Origin: Penaeus vannamei
Taxonomy: Eukaryota > Arthropoda > Malacostraca > Decapoda > Penaeidae
Reading direction: 5' to 3'
Length of the DNA stretch: 12,043 bases
Assembly (NCBI RefSeq): GCF_042767895.1
Contig: NC_091550.1
Span: 38,080,947-38,092,989 of the forward strand
How positions within the stretch are numbered: the first letter of the stretch is position 1; every line of letters begins with the position of its first letter. The translations under genes and the position numbers were made by a program. Shown here piece by piece: positions 1 to 8,334 of the stretch. The notes under the pieces were generated by a model. It was not told the origin of the DNA and made no database searches. It saw nothing but the letters and a program-made list of their open reading frames with translations.

Positions 1-54
1 TTGTACATTGTGGGTTTTTCTTCCATATTATCAACACGGTATTGTGTTTTTCGT

Positions 55-57
<3 letters not shown>

Positions 58-117
<60 letters not shown>
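58..117. repeat. (TA)30 dinucleotide microsatellite
   Basis: An uninterrupted alternating T/A run of 60 bases, about 30 units. It joins directly to the TATG tetranucleotide array on its right, so the two form one compound microsatellite. Pure (TA)n of this length is self-complementary and can extrude as a cruciform. Its true length is often misassembled. Confidence 0.98.
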
Positions 118-129
<12 letters not shown>

Positions 130-162
130 TTATGTATGTATGAATGTATGTATGTATGCAGG

Positions 163-196
<34 letters not shown>

Positions 197-207
197 TGTA
201 TGTATGT

Positions 208-241
<34 letters not shown>

Positions 242-330
242 TGTATGTATGTATGTATGTATGTATGTATGTATGTATGTATGTATGTATATGTATGTAT
301 GTATGTATGTATGTATGAATATATGTAAGT
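116..330. repeat. (TATG)n tetranucleotide array, interrupted
   Basis: About 200 bases made almost entirely of TATG units (CATA on the other strand). The interruptions are TATT near 127, TGAA near 141, GCAGGTATA near 158 and GTTATATA near 206. The longest pure stretch is roughly 213-289. The interruptions suggest an old array that has expanded in blocks. All open frames across it (Tyr/Met/Cys/Val periodic peptides) are artefacts of a 4-base unit that contains no stop codon. Confidence 0.97.
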
Positions 331-1830
331 ACGTAAGTGCGTATGTATGCATACAAGGATGTATATATATCGTACATGCATGCTTACTTGTACGTATACA
401 TATCTAAGTATACTTGTTCCTTCGTACAAGTTCTAACCCAGAGATTCCCAAGCCATCTTTCGGTACAGAATATTTCCAAAGACGAAAGATTTCGCTCCAC
501 ACTCTAAGCTATTCTCATCCTTACGTCTTTTTTTTTGTATTATTTTCGTCCGTTAAGTTGAGGAAATGTGCGATTTTTCTCAGCAATGGCCAATGTGTTA
601 GAACATCGCCGACAAGAGGTGCATTGTTAGCTTTTGTCCTTGAGGTTAGTAAGGATTTACACGCGTATCCAGTAGCGTTCTTGTTAGGCTTATTTTATGC
701 TCGGTTTGCCTCTATCTCCATTTTATTCAGTTACTCATTCTAGGCGCCGCCCTTGTGTTCCCTGGTTGGTCGGTTCTTGGGTCGAGATTTCCTGGTATTA
801 ATTTTTTTCATTCATTATTTTCATTTCTTATTATTTATTTATATATTTTTTTATAGATTTAATGTCCTTTTCTTTCTGGTTCATTATATCTGCGAGGAGA
901 ATTTATTTTGTCCTTGCTTATTATCATTGTCATTTTCAATAATTGTCGGTTATTTTATGTATTCTAACAATATGTTAACATTTCCTCATTAACTCTTGAT
1001 ATTACTCTTGTGATTCAGCTTAGATTTGTCACTTTTGATGATTTTTTAATATACACAAATGTTTGTTCATTCAAATGCACAAGCGACATTCGCTTCAGAA
1101 GCCTGTGTGTTGAACAGTTATTATAAACATTTTTATAAATATCCTTTTGTTTTATGTCTGCGATCTGTCTAGAAAAGTAATCTACCTAATATGATTTCTT
1201 TTATTCAGTCTATTGAATATCCAGATGAATTATTCAGATACATATATATATACTTTAAATAATTATTTGAATTTATTGCCTTAACCTGTTACCATTCGGA
1301 TGTATAGCCTTTTCCTTTCATACTGAGTAACGAGAGTAAGACATCATTATGTTACGTAACTATTACCACAAAACTCTACTATAATATCAGTAACTCCACT
1401 TTTACTAATGCGCAAAATTTGCCACAGGTATTCCACGTGCATTCTTTCCCGGGTGAAATATAGCTTGATAAATCACCTTAAATTATCCCTATAACTTTAC
1501 CTATTGAATTATTGTTACCATATATCATTTTCCTTTTCTTTATATACTCCCAAACTCCCATTCCACAAACACAGATATCGGGAATCAATCATGAATCATT
1601 ATTATGATCATCCGTATCGCATAATCTATCGCTATGGTATTTTTCTCTACCGTAAATTATATGAATTTCACATGTATTTTTTTTTCATTATAAATTTCTT
1701 TTCAGAAACGTCTCATATTCAAAAATAACATGAAAAACAAACAAAAGATAAAAAGGATACAAGCACTTCATAAAATGCCTTTTTATGAACTATATATCAT
1801 TTTTGTTTTTTGTTTTTCTTGGTATCCTTC
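331..1830. other. AT-rich unique-looking DNA, no gene recognised
   Basis: About 1.5 kb of AT-rich sequence without long tandem repeats. The longest open stretches (414-743 and 753-992, + strand) have no convincing ATG start, no recognisable domain and a Phe/Leu/Ser/Tyr-rich composition expected from T-rich DNA. A decayed edge of the TATG array continues to about 420. A short perfect hairpin (ACTTGT...ACAAGT) lies near 412-431. Short T-runs and one short TATATATATA run near 1243 are the only other low-complexity parts. I see no splice-bounded exon, RNA gene or transposon end that I can support. Confidence 0.6.
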
Positions 1831-2066
1831 TTATTACCATTATGATCATTATCACTATTGTTATTATAATTGCTATTATCATTGATATAATAATAATAAT
1901 AATGATAATAATAATAATAATAATAATGATAATAATAATAATAATAATAATAATAATTATTATTATTATTGTTATCATCATCATTGTTATTATCATCATC
2001 ATCCTTATCATTATTATCATCATTCTCACTGTTATTATTGTTGTTATCATTATCATTATACTTATT
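1830..2066. repeat. ATT/ATC trinucleotide field with internal AAT inversion
   Basis: An imperfect trinucleotide repeat. The + strand reads ATT/ATC-type up to about 1885, switches to AAT/GAT-type from about 1886 to 1956, then returns to ATT/ATC-type to about 2060. The switch at 1956/1957 forms a perfect 28-base palindrome (1943-1970), which extends through one G.T pair to 1938-1975. The Ile-rich and Met/Ile-rich open frames on both strands are simply repeat translations and not genes. Confidence 0.95.
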
Positions 2067-2067
2067 G

Positions 2068-2345
2068 CCTCTACCAAGGAGGTCATTTTTTTGGTAGGAT
2101 TGGTTAGTTAATTTGTTAATTGGATAGGTCTACCAGAGGTGTGACTTAGCCTAACTTAGATGCCCTGGCAATAAGGGTTACAATTATTATCATTACCTTT
2201 ATTTATTACCTTTATTACCTTTATTTATTTCTCACTTTATTTATTATCTTTATTATTATTATTATTAGTTCCGCCAAGTTGATAAAGAGTGAGAAATTTC
2301 ATTCTATCAGTGACCTTTTTGCCTTGGAGGAGGTATGCACTCTCT
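2068..2345. mobile_element. Probable degraded mobile-element relic with CCAAGG/CCTTGG ends
   Basis: A non-repetitive island of about 270 bp sits within the ATT/ATC field. Its left edge begins CCTCTACCAAGGAGGTCAT (2068 on). Its right edge contains CCTTGGAGGAGGTATGCACT (2322 on). The outermost 12 bases, 2068-2079 and 2322-2333, are inverted copies matching at 10 of 12 positions. From general familiarity, CCGCCAAGGAGG and GCCTTGGCGGAGGTATGC are very common in aquatic-invertebrate genomes as the ends of one dispersed repeat, and this looks like a diverged copy. That family assignment is recall, not a search. The interior (2196-2270) is ATT/TTTA-rich, so it has been partly converted into or expanded as simple repeat. 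There is no coding capacity. Confidence 0.5.
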
Positions 2346-2638
2346 TTAGTTATTATTATTATCATCATTTAAATTGTTGTTATTATGATTATCGTCATTA
2401 TTATTATAATCATTATTACCATTGTCATTGGTATCAATAATTGCTGTTGATGCTTTAATATTATCATTTTTCTTCTCATTATCATTATTATTGATATTGT
2501 TATTATCATTATTGTGTTATTATTATCTTTAATATTATCTTTACTTTTGTTATCAATATTGCTAAAAGTAGCAGCCTCATTATTGGTATAGTTTATATTG
2601 CCATTGTTATTATTATCATTATTATTATTATTATTATT

Positions 2639-2676
<38 letters not shown>

Positions 2677-2677
2677 T

Positions 2678-2769
<92 letters not shown>

Positions 2770-3290
2770 TGTCATTATTGTTATTATCATGATTATCATT
2801 ATTATTAATGTCACTTTTATTATTATTATTTATATCATCATCATCATCATCATTATCATTATCATCACTGTTGTTGTTGTTATTATTATTATTATTATCA
2901 TCATTATTATTGTCATTATTAATACTGTAATCATTACCAATGTTACCATCACTATCATTATAATCATTATCATCATCATCAGTATTATTACTATAAAAGT
3001 ATTTAAATACTACTATTATGGCTATTACCATTATGATTATTATCATAGTAATAACAATATCAAAATCAATATTTTAAAGATGATATAATGATTATCATTA
3101 TCATCATTATAATTATGATTATCACTATTATCATTATTATAATTTCCATCATCATTACATCATTATCAAAAAGATTAACAATAATCACAATGATCATAAA
3201 GATTATGACTATGATTATCATCACTCCCTTTATCATCACCACTGCCATTATCAACACCACGATCATCCCTATAATCTAAATTTCTTATAC
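2346..3290. repeat. Imperfect ATT/ATC trinucleotide repeat field
   Basis: Nearly 950 bases are dominated by ATT, ATC and related triplets on the + strand, with GTT, ACT and ATG variants. The long minus-strand frame (2369-3046; Asn/Asp-rich, with a central poly-Asp run) and the poly-Ser and poly-Met frames are readings of this repeat. The sequence lacks internal structure consistent with a gene. Purity is highest in the centre (2639-2769) and decays outward in both directions, as in a microsatellite that expanded from the middle. Confidence 0.95.
2639..2769. repeat. (ATC)n near-pure core
   Basis: A run of ATC/CAT triplets with a single interruption (ATTATC around 2674-2680). The right-hand part, about 2679-2769, is about 30 uninterrupted units. 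This is the purest trinucleotide array in the window and the most likely to be length-polymorphic. It reads as poly-Ser in one + frame and poly-Asp or poly-Met in minus frames, with no coding implication. Confidence 0.97.
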
Positions 3291-3306
3291 GCATTTTTTT
3301 TCAAGA

Positions 3307-3326
3307 CCCCCCCCCCCGCCCCCCCC
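3307..3326. repeat. Poly-C tract
   Basis: Twenty bases containing 19 C and one G, placed between the ATT/ATC field and a short unique segment. The complementary strand is a G-run that could take part in G-quadruplex formation. Runs of this kind are error-prone, so the exact length is uncertain. Confidence 0.95.
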
Positions 3327-3532
3327 ATCCAGTCTCTCAAAGGCAAGCAAGACATCTCACAAACCGCCTCGAGATTCGTCTTCAGAAGAAAAACTAGCTC
3401 TCCGCGGCTCCCAAACACTTTCTTAAACGGCCCATTAGCCCAATCTCTTCGGCTTGATTATTCAACAGAGAGGATAAATAAGCGACTATAACGCTAAATC
3501 TCCGCAAAGAATTTTCCTTCAAAATTATCATC
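3327..3532. other. Short unique segment, nothing recognised
   Basis: About 200 bases of balanced composition between the poly-C tract and the purine block. It has several CpGs, but I recognise no open frame, RNA structure or repeat end. Confidence 0.5.
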
Positions 3533-4243
3533 GAGGGAGAGGAGGAAGGGAGGAGAAAGAGGGTGGGGAGGGGGGAGGGAGGGGAGGTTGGGGAGCGGGG
3601 AAGGGAGAGAGCGGAGAGAGAGAGAGAGGTGGGCCGGTGAGAAAAGATGGGGTGGAAAGAGAAGAGGAGAGGAGAGGGAGAGGGAGAGAGAGAAAGAGAG
3701 AGAGAGAGAGAGGGGGGGGGGGGTACGCTGGAGAGGAAAGGAGGGGTGGAGAAAGGAAGAGGATGGTGAGGAGAGGCGGAGGGTGGGATGGAGAGAGGGG
3801 ATAGAGAGGCGGGGAGAGGAAAAAGGTGAGGCGGAAAGAGGAGAAGTGAGAAGGGGAGATAGGAGAAAGAGGGAGTCTAAAAAAGGGGAGGAAAGGTGGA
3901 TATACGAGAGAGGGGGAAATGGTGAGAGGAGAAAAGGATGGAGGAAGAGAGAAGACAAAGCGAGGATGGGATGGAAGTGAGAGAGAGAAATGATCAGGAC
4001 GAGGTAAAGAGGGGATTAAGATAGTTGGGAAGGGAGGTAGGAGAAGCGAGCTGGGTAGGCGGATGAAGGGAAAGAAGGGTAGAGGTAGGGAGGGCGAAGG
4101 GGAGGGTAGAGTGGAGGGTGGAATAGTGGATAGAAAAGAAAGGGAAAGAGAGAGGGAAGAGGGGAGAGGGAGAAAGCAGGAAGAGAAGGGGGAGGGGTAC
4201 GTTTGGGGGGGGCGGCATGGAGGCTTAGAGGGGGCGAAGAATA
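3533..4243 (+). repeat. Polypurine (GA/GGA) tract, about 0.7 kb
   Basis: The + strand is overwhelmingly A and G for about 700 bases, with only scattered C and T. It includes GA-dinucleotide runs (about 3618-3628 and 3684-3712) and a G-run at about 3713-3723. The opposite strand is therefore polypyrimidine. Parts approach mirror symmetry, which permits intramolecular triplex (H-DNA). The Arg/Glu/Gly-rich + frame and the Ser/Pro/Leu-rich minus frame over this block are compositional and show no domain. Confidence 0.93.
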
Positions 4244-4303
4244 CTCCTGGAATGTTGATCTCTTTATCCTACACATATTTTATGATAATCCCTAGCCTTG
4301 AGT

Positions 4304-4404
4304 TACGGACGGTCGAGTGGGCGGCCTGCACTCACGCCCGCGGCGAGACCCATGGCGGGACGGGCGTAGGAGGGCGGGGGGAGAGTTTCCTGTAGGCCTG
4401 CTTG
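4304..4404. other. Small CpG-dense, GC-rich segment
   Basis: A segment of about 100 bases with roughly a dozen CpG dinucleotides between 4306 and 4375, in a window where CpG is otherwise sparse. It separates the A/G-rich block on its left from the G-rich block on its right and includes both GCCCGCGGCG and GCGGGACGGGCG. It is far shorter than a conventional CpG island, and I see no promoter motif beside it. Confidence 0.6.
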
Positions 4405-4671
4405 AGGTGGGTGGAGGGGTGGAGGGGATGGGAGGGAGGGGAGTGAGAAGGGCAGAGCGGAGGGGGAGGGAGGACGGTCGACGGGGATGGAAGGTCTGGC
4501 TAGGGGAGGGGTTGGGGTTAGGAGGGGGGAGGGGGGAGGGGATGAGGAGGAGTAAGGAGGGGGAGGGAAGGGGTGCGGGAGGAGGGGTTGAGGAGGAGAA
4601 AGGAGGGGGAGGAGGGATTGGAGAAGAGAGGGGTAGGGGAGTGGGGCGGGGGTGGGGAGGGGTGGGAAGAA
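4405..4671 (+). repeat. Very G-rich tract with G-quadruplex potential
   Basis: About 270 bases are almost wholly G and A with G predominant on the + strand. Closely spaced runs of three to six G occur throughout, for example around 4503-4541 and 4617-4669. Four or more G-runs with short loops recur many times, which meets the usual sequence requirement for G-quadruplexes. The complementary C-rich strand could form i-motif structures. It differs from the 3533-4243 tract in being G-dominated rather than GA-alternating. Confidence 0.92.
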
Positions 4672-4676
4672 AATAG

Positions 4677-5394
4677 ACACTCCCTTGGGCCTGCTTGCTA
4701 ATAAGATTTGTATTTCTTTCTGATAATGTGAACATTTCCTTCGTTGATAGTAAACCTTTTGTCGAATAGATAAATGGAAAATGATAATAAACTAAAAATG
4801 TAACGCCAATAACAGTATTACAATAATGATGATATGTTAATAGCAATTATCATTAATACCGATAATATCATAATCCTTAACTTTACGGTCATTAATATAT
4901 TCATGATTACTGATAATATTTTCTCTCGTGATTAAATTAATAATCCCATTCATGAATACTTCCATTGATCATGATACTGCATGTCGCTTAATATTTCATG
5001 TTCAGGTCCTGAACATACATGAACAGCCAAATACTAGTCCGATTACATTAACTGGCAACTGAATTCCGCCATGAGTATTGCCATGCACTTGCGACAGACA
5101 TATTGCAATTATAATGAGTAATCGTAATCGGTGGAATGCGTGCCCCTTGTTTATGCGTTGCTGTCGTTAAAGAGTTAATCCTCGTAACCAGTCCGAGTGA
5201 AGTCAAGTGTAATCACTCTCAAGCCCCGCATCAGTTCAGTGTAATTAGATTACGAATTGCGATCGTTAATGATCCACGTGTTTCATTAATGGAAGTATAG
5301 CTGTGATTGCAGTGATATTCTGCCATCGATTCCACTCATGAGGGAATCATACCAGGGCTTTGTCTGGCTTGCATTATTACTGCCTTTCTCCAAC
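4677..5394. other. AT-rich unique DNA with dense TAAT/ATTA sites; no gene recognised
   Basis: About 700 bases with no credible open reading frame. The left half (about 4785-4960) contains decayed ATT/ATC-like words. The right half (5105-5290) has many TAAT/ATTA cores, including GTGTAATTAGATTAC, plus a CACGTG E-box flanked by an inverted TTAATGA pair. A short perfect palindrome lies at 4998-5016. These could be regulatory, but TAAT-rich words also arise from microsatellite decay, so no function is assigned. Confidence 0.45.
4998..5016. repeat. Perfect inverted repeat ATGTTCAGG-T-CCTGAACAT
   Basis: Two 9-base arms are exactly complementary around a single T. A third related word, CATGAACAG, follows immediately (5018-5026). 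Nuclear-receptor and other dimeric factors bind palindromes of this size, but the half-site spacing does not match a standard ecdysone or steroid element that I can name. Function is unassigned. Confidence 0.8.
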
Positions 5395-5396
5395 CT

Positions 5397-5760
5397 CCTT
5401 GACAACACCAATAGTAGTATCGGTTCGCTGGCGTTACCATTGGTTCACTGTCAATCGAATTGTTGTCAGTTTCATTAGTTTGCTGGCAACACCTTCGGTT
5501 CGCCGTCAGTAACCATCGGATCAGTGTCAGCACAACTGGCCCGCTGTCAGCACCCATGGGTTCACTGTCAACACCAATCGGTTCGTTTTAGCCCCCGGTT
5601 CGCTGTCAACTCAATTTAATCGCCGCCAACACCAATGGTTCGCTGTCAGCTTCTACATTTCGCTGTCAGTATCCTCGGTTTGTTGTTAAAAATCCCGGAT
5701 CTCTCGAAGCACAAGCAGTCAGCTGCCAGCACTATTGTTTCGCTGTCATGGCCATCGTTC
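5397..5760. repeat. Degenerate minisatellite, period about 20-21 bp
   Basis: A diverged tandem repeat. The commonest unit reads GGTTCGCTGTCA followed by ACACCAATC. Clear units start at 5422, 5442, 5497, 5518, 5538, 5559, 5597, 5637 and 5677, and decayed ones lie between and after. The core CTGTCA occurs at 5448, 5544, 5565, 5603, 5643, 5663 and 5743, mostly spaced by about 20 or its multiples. Some units have lost a few bases (for example 5580-5596, 17 bp). Weaker CAACACTA-type echoes continue to about 5845. The minus-strand frame at 5336-5557 is open by chance: the 21-base unit is a multiple of three, but its 7-residue copies are not conserved. Confidence 0.85.
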
Positions 5761-5860
5761 AGCTTCGATCACCATCAGTCAACTACAGCATCAAATTCCC
5801 ATAAGCAACACTATGGCAACACTACCAACACTACAGTTTTATTGCCAGCAGTCTTGCATC

Positions 5861-6395
5861 ATCTACGATCTCATCGCTTCTTGGCCTATGTTTTACTCTT
5901 TTTTTTTCTTTTTTGAGGTTGTATTATCCAGGAGGAGGGTGTGTTTAACTTTCCCAAAATGCAACATCTGTATTCGTATTGTTGCAAGAGAACCCCAGGG
6001 GATGGAGGGGGAGGGGGGGAAGAGAGCCCATATTAACATATTGTTGTTTGTAATTTTTCTTTCCACTTTTTTTTTTTTTTTTTTTTTTTGGCTAATGATG
6101 ATTTTTCTTTGAAGTCGAGATTCTATTTCTTTTTTCTTGCTTCCCAGGCAAGTAACAAAGAAGTTTAGTTTGAGAAGTTCTCAATATTTCCATAGTTACA
6201 ATTTTGACCGGTTATTGCATTGTTGAAGTGGAATTTAAAAGTGAAATGGAATGATATTTACCATTCATGAAAAAGAAAGATTTTTATATTTCCGGAATTT
6301 GGTTCATATCTCAAATTCTACAGACAAGCAAATGAAAAACTCGAGTGAGTTGCGCACAGACATATGCATATACAGCTTATCTCTCTTTCTCTTTA
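5861..6395. other. Unclassified DNA with poly-T runs; no gene recognised
   Basis: A mixed segment with a T-run at 5892-5900, a short G-rich patch (about 6000-6020) and a T23 run at 6067-6089. The T23 run could be the poly-A tail of a minus-strand retroposon, but I recognise no retroposon body beside it. Open frames here are short and T-rich. Confidence 0.5.
6067..6089. repeat. Poly-T run, 23 bases
   Basis: Twenty-three consecutive T on the + strand. It is either a mononucleotide microsatellite or the remains of a retroposed poly-A tail on the minus strand. No target-site duplication could be identified by eye. Confidence 0.95.
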
Positions 6396-6543
<148 letters not shown>

Positions 6544-7043
6544 NNNNNNNNNNNNNNNNNNNNNNNNNNNNNNNNNNNNNNNNNNNNNNNNNNNNNNNNN
6601 NNNNNNNNNNNNNNNNNNNNNNNNNNNNNNNNNNNNNNNNNNNNNNNNNNNNNNNNNNNNNNNNNNNNNNNNNNNNNNNNNNNNNNNNNNNNNNNNNNNN
6701 NNNNNNNNNNNNNNNNNNNNNNNNNNNNNNNNNNNNNNNNNNNNNNNNNNNNNNNNNNNNNNNNNNNNNNNNNNNNNNNNNNNNNNNNNNNNNNNNNNNN
6801 NNNNNNNNNNNNNNNNNNNNNNNNNNNNNNNNNNNNNNNNNNNNNNNNNNNNNNNNNNNNNNNNNNNNNNNNNNNNNNNNNNNNNNNNNNNNNNNNNNNN
6901 NNNNNNNNNNNNNNNNNNNNNNNNNNNNNNNNNNNNNNNNNNNNNNNNNNNNNNNNNNNNNNNNNNNNNNNNNNNNNNNNNNNNNNNNNNNNNNNNNNNN
7001 NNNNNNNNNNNNNNNNNNNNNNNNNNNNNNNNNNNNNNNNNNN
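6544..7043. other. Assembly gap, exactly 500 N
   Basis: A run of exactly 500 N. The round number suggests a fixed-size placeholder rather than a measured length. The left edge is inside a (GT)n array and the right edge begins in AAT/GAT repeat, so the break is most simply explained by microsatellites the assembler could not cross. Open frames that appear to span it are meaningless. Confidence 0.98.
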
Positions 7044-7840
7044 GATAATATCAATAATAATGTTAATCATAAAGGTATTGGTAATAATGATGACTAATAA
7101 TATTCATTGTAATTTTCATTTTCGTAATAATGATGATAATGACAATGATCATAACAGCAATAATGATAATGATAATGAAAATACTACTAATTATGGTAAT
7201 GGCGAGATTTATGGTAATAATGATACTATTAATGATAATGATAATAATGACGAAAATAGTAAAGAAAAATATAATTATGATAGTAGTGATAATTATAATG
7301 ATATCAATGATAATAACAATAATACTGATAATGAAAATAACAATGGGAATAGAAATAACATTGACAATGGTAAGGATGATGAGATTGATAATGGTATTGA
7401 CAATAAATAACAATGATGATATTAATGATGATGATAATAATAGTAGTAATAACAGAAATAATAATAATGAAAACAATAATGATGATAATAGTAATAATGC
7501 TAATGAAAATGATAATAAGAAAATAATAATAATAATAATAATAATATTGATAATATTAATCATGATAATAATAATAATGATAACGATAATGATAATAACA
7601 ATAATAGTACTACTACTACTACTAATAATGATAATAATAAAAATAGTAATAATAATAGTAATAATGATAATTATCATAATAATGATGTTGATAATAATAA
7701 AAGCTATAATGATAATGATGATAGAAATAATAGCAAAGGCAACAAAAATTATGATAATAATAATGATATTGGTGATAATAACGATAATGGTAATAAAGGT
7801 TTAGCAATATCGACATTGATAACGATAATTACTGTTAAAA
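7044..7840. repeat. Imperfect AAT/GAT trinucleotide field
   Basis: About 800 bases of AAT, GAT and related triplets on the + strand, opposite in orientation to the ATT/ATC field on the left of the window. Purity is moderate, with short pure AAT runs near 7524-7545 and a small ACT run at 7608-7622. The Asn/Asp-rich + frame and Ile-rich frames are repeat translations. At about 7840-7875 the strand sense switches to ATC/ATT. Confidence 0.94.
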
Positions 7841-7899
7841 TCATCATCATTTCTATCATTACTATCATCAGTTATTATCCTATCATCGAAAACAAAAAG

Positions 7900-8069
7900 A
7901 CGACAACAAAAATATAAACAAAGATAAACGAAGAGGAAAAAGAAGAAAAAGCCTTATATGCTTTTTGGAAGATGAGACAGAAGAGGATCAGAAAAATACC
8001 AAGGAAAAGAGAAAGATGTAGAAGTAGAAGCAATAGAAGTAACAGGAAGAGAAGACGAAGGAAAAGAAC
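7900..8069 (+). repeat. A/G-rich tract, left flank of the TIR element
   Basis: Purine-rich, A-dominated sequence with AAGA, GAAG and GGAAAA words. It appears to resume beyond the TIR element at 8967-9252 with similar composition, as if the transposon had inserted into one continuous A/G-rich block. Confidence 0.8.
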
Positions 8070-8071
8070 CA

Positions 8072-8097
8072 GGGGCCGGATTCACTAACGCATTTAC
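8072..8097 (+). repeat. Left terminal inverted repeat of the DNA transposon
   Basis: 26 bases beginning GGGGCCGGATTCACTAACGC, matching the right end in inverse orientation with differences only at positions 12 (C/T) and 22 (T/C). Both differences are transitions, as in an ageing copy. Confidence 0.88.
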
Positions 8098-8334
8098 GAT
8101 GGTAAAATCACCGGTGACTATAGTTACCATGGTAAACAGACAGCGGTAGTATTCACTAACAACTTGCCATCAGAGTTACTATGGTAATTTTTTACCAAAA
8201 AGGATACCTTCCTAACTTCTGGAAGTACGTCATCACGTGTTATGTCGTCCAAAAAAATCCATACAAGAACGGCCTTTTGATTTCTTTGATACACTGTTGA
8301 GAAGGAGATGAGCACAAGTTCACGATATGAACAT

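Noticed and set aside
414..743. 110-codon + strand open frame in non-repetitive DNA
   Set aside because: It opens with TTG rather than ATG, has no internal ATG and no recognisable domain, and its composition follows T-rich DNA.
2369..3046. 225-codon minus-strand open frame rich in Asn and Asp with a poly-Asp core
   Set aside because: It is a direct reading of the ATT/ATC trinucleotide field, which is open in several frames on both strands. There is no domain or non-repeat segment of note.
3494..4276. Overlapping Arg/Glu/Gly-rich (+) and Ser/Pro/Leu-rich (-) frames
   Set aside because: Polypurine DNA lacks stop codons on the purine strand except TGA/TAG/TAA with T, so long frames arise from composition. 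No family similarity was recognised.
4503..4531. Telomere-like GGGGTTAGG text
   Set aside because: There is only one TTAGG within a G-rich tract, with no tandem TTAGG array, so it is not an interstitial telomere.
4292..4846. 184-codon Pro/Ser-rich minus-strand frame
   Set aside because: Low-complexity reading of the G-rich tract. The N-terminal part outside the tract has no recognisable domain.
5397..5760. CRISPR-like repeat array
   Set aside because: Units of about 20-21 bp are directly tandem, without unique spacers, and heavily diverged. The window is eukaryotic in character.
6067..6089. T23 as the poly-A tail of a minus-strand SINE or processed pseudogene
   Set aside because: No retroposon body or target duplication can be seen to its right. 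It is kept only as a mononucleotide run.
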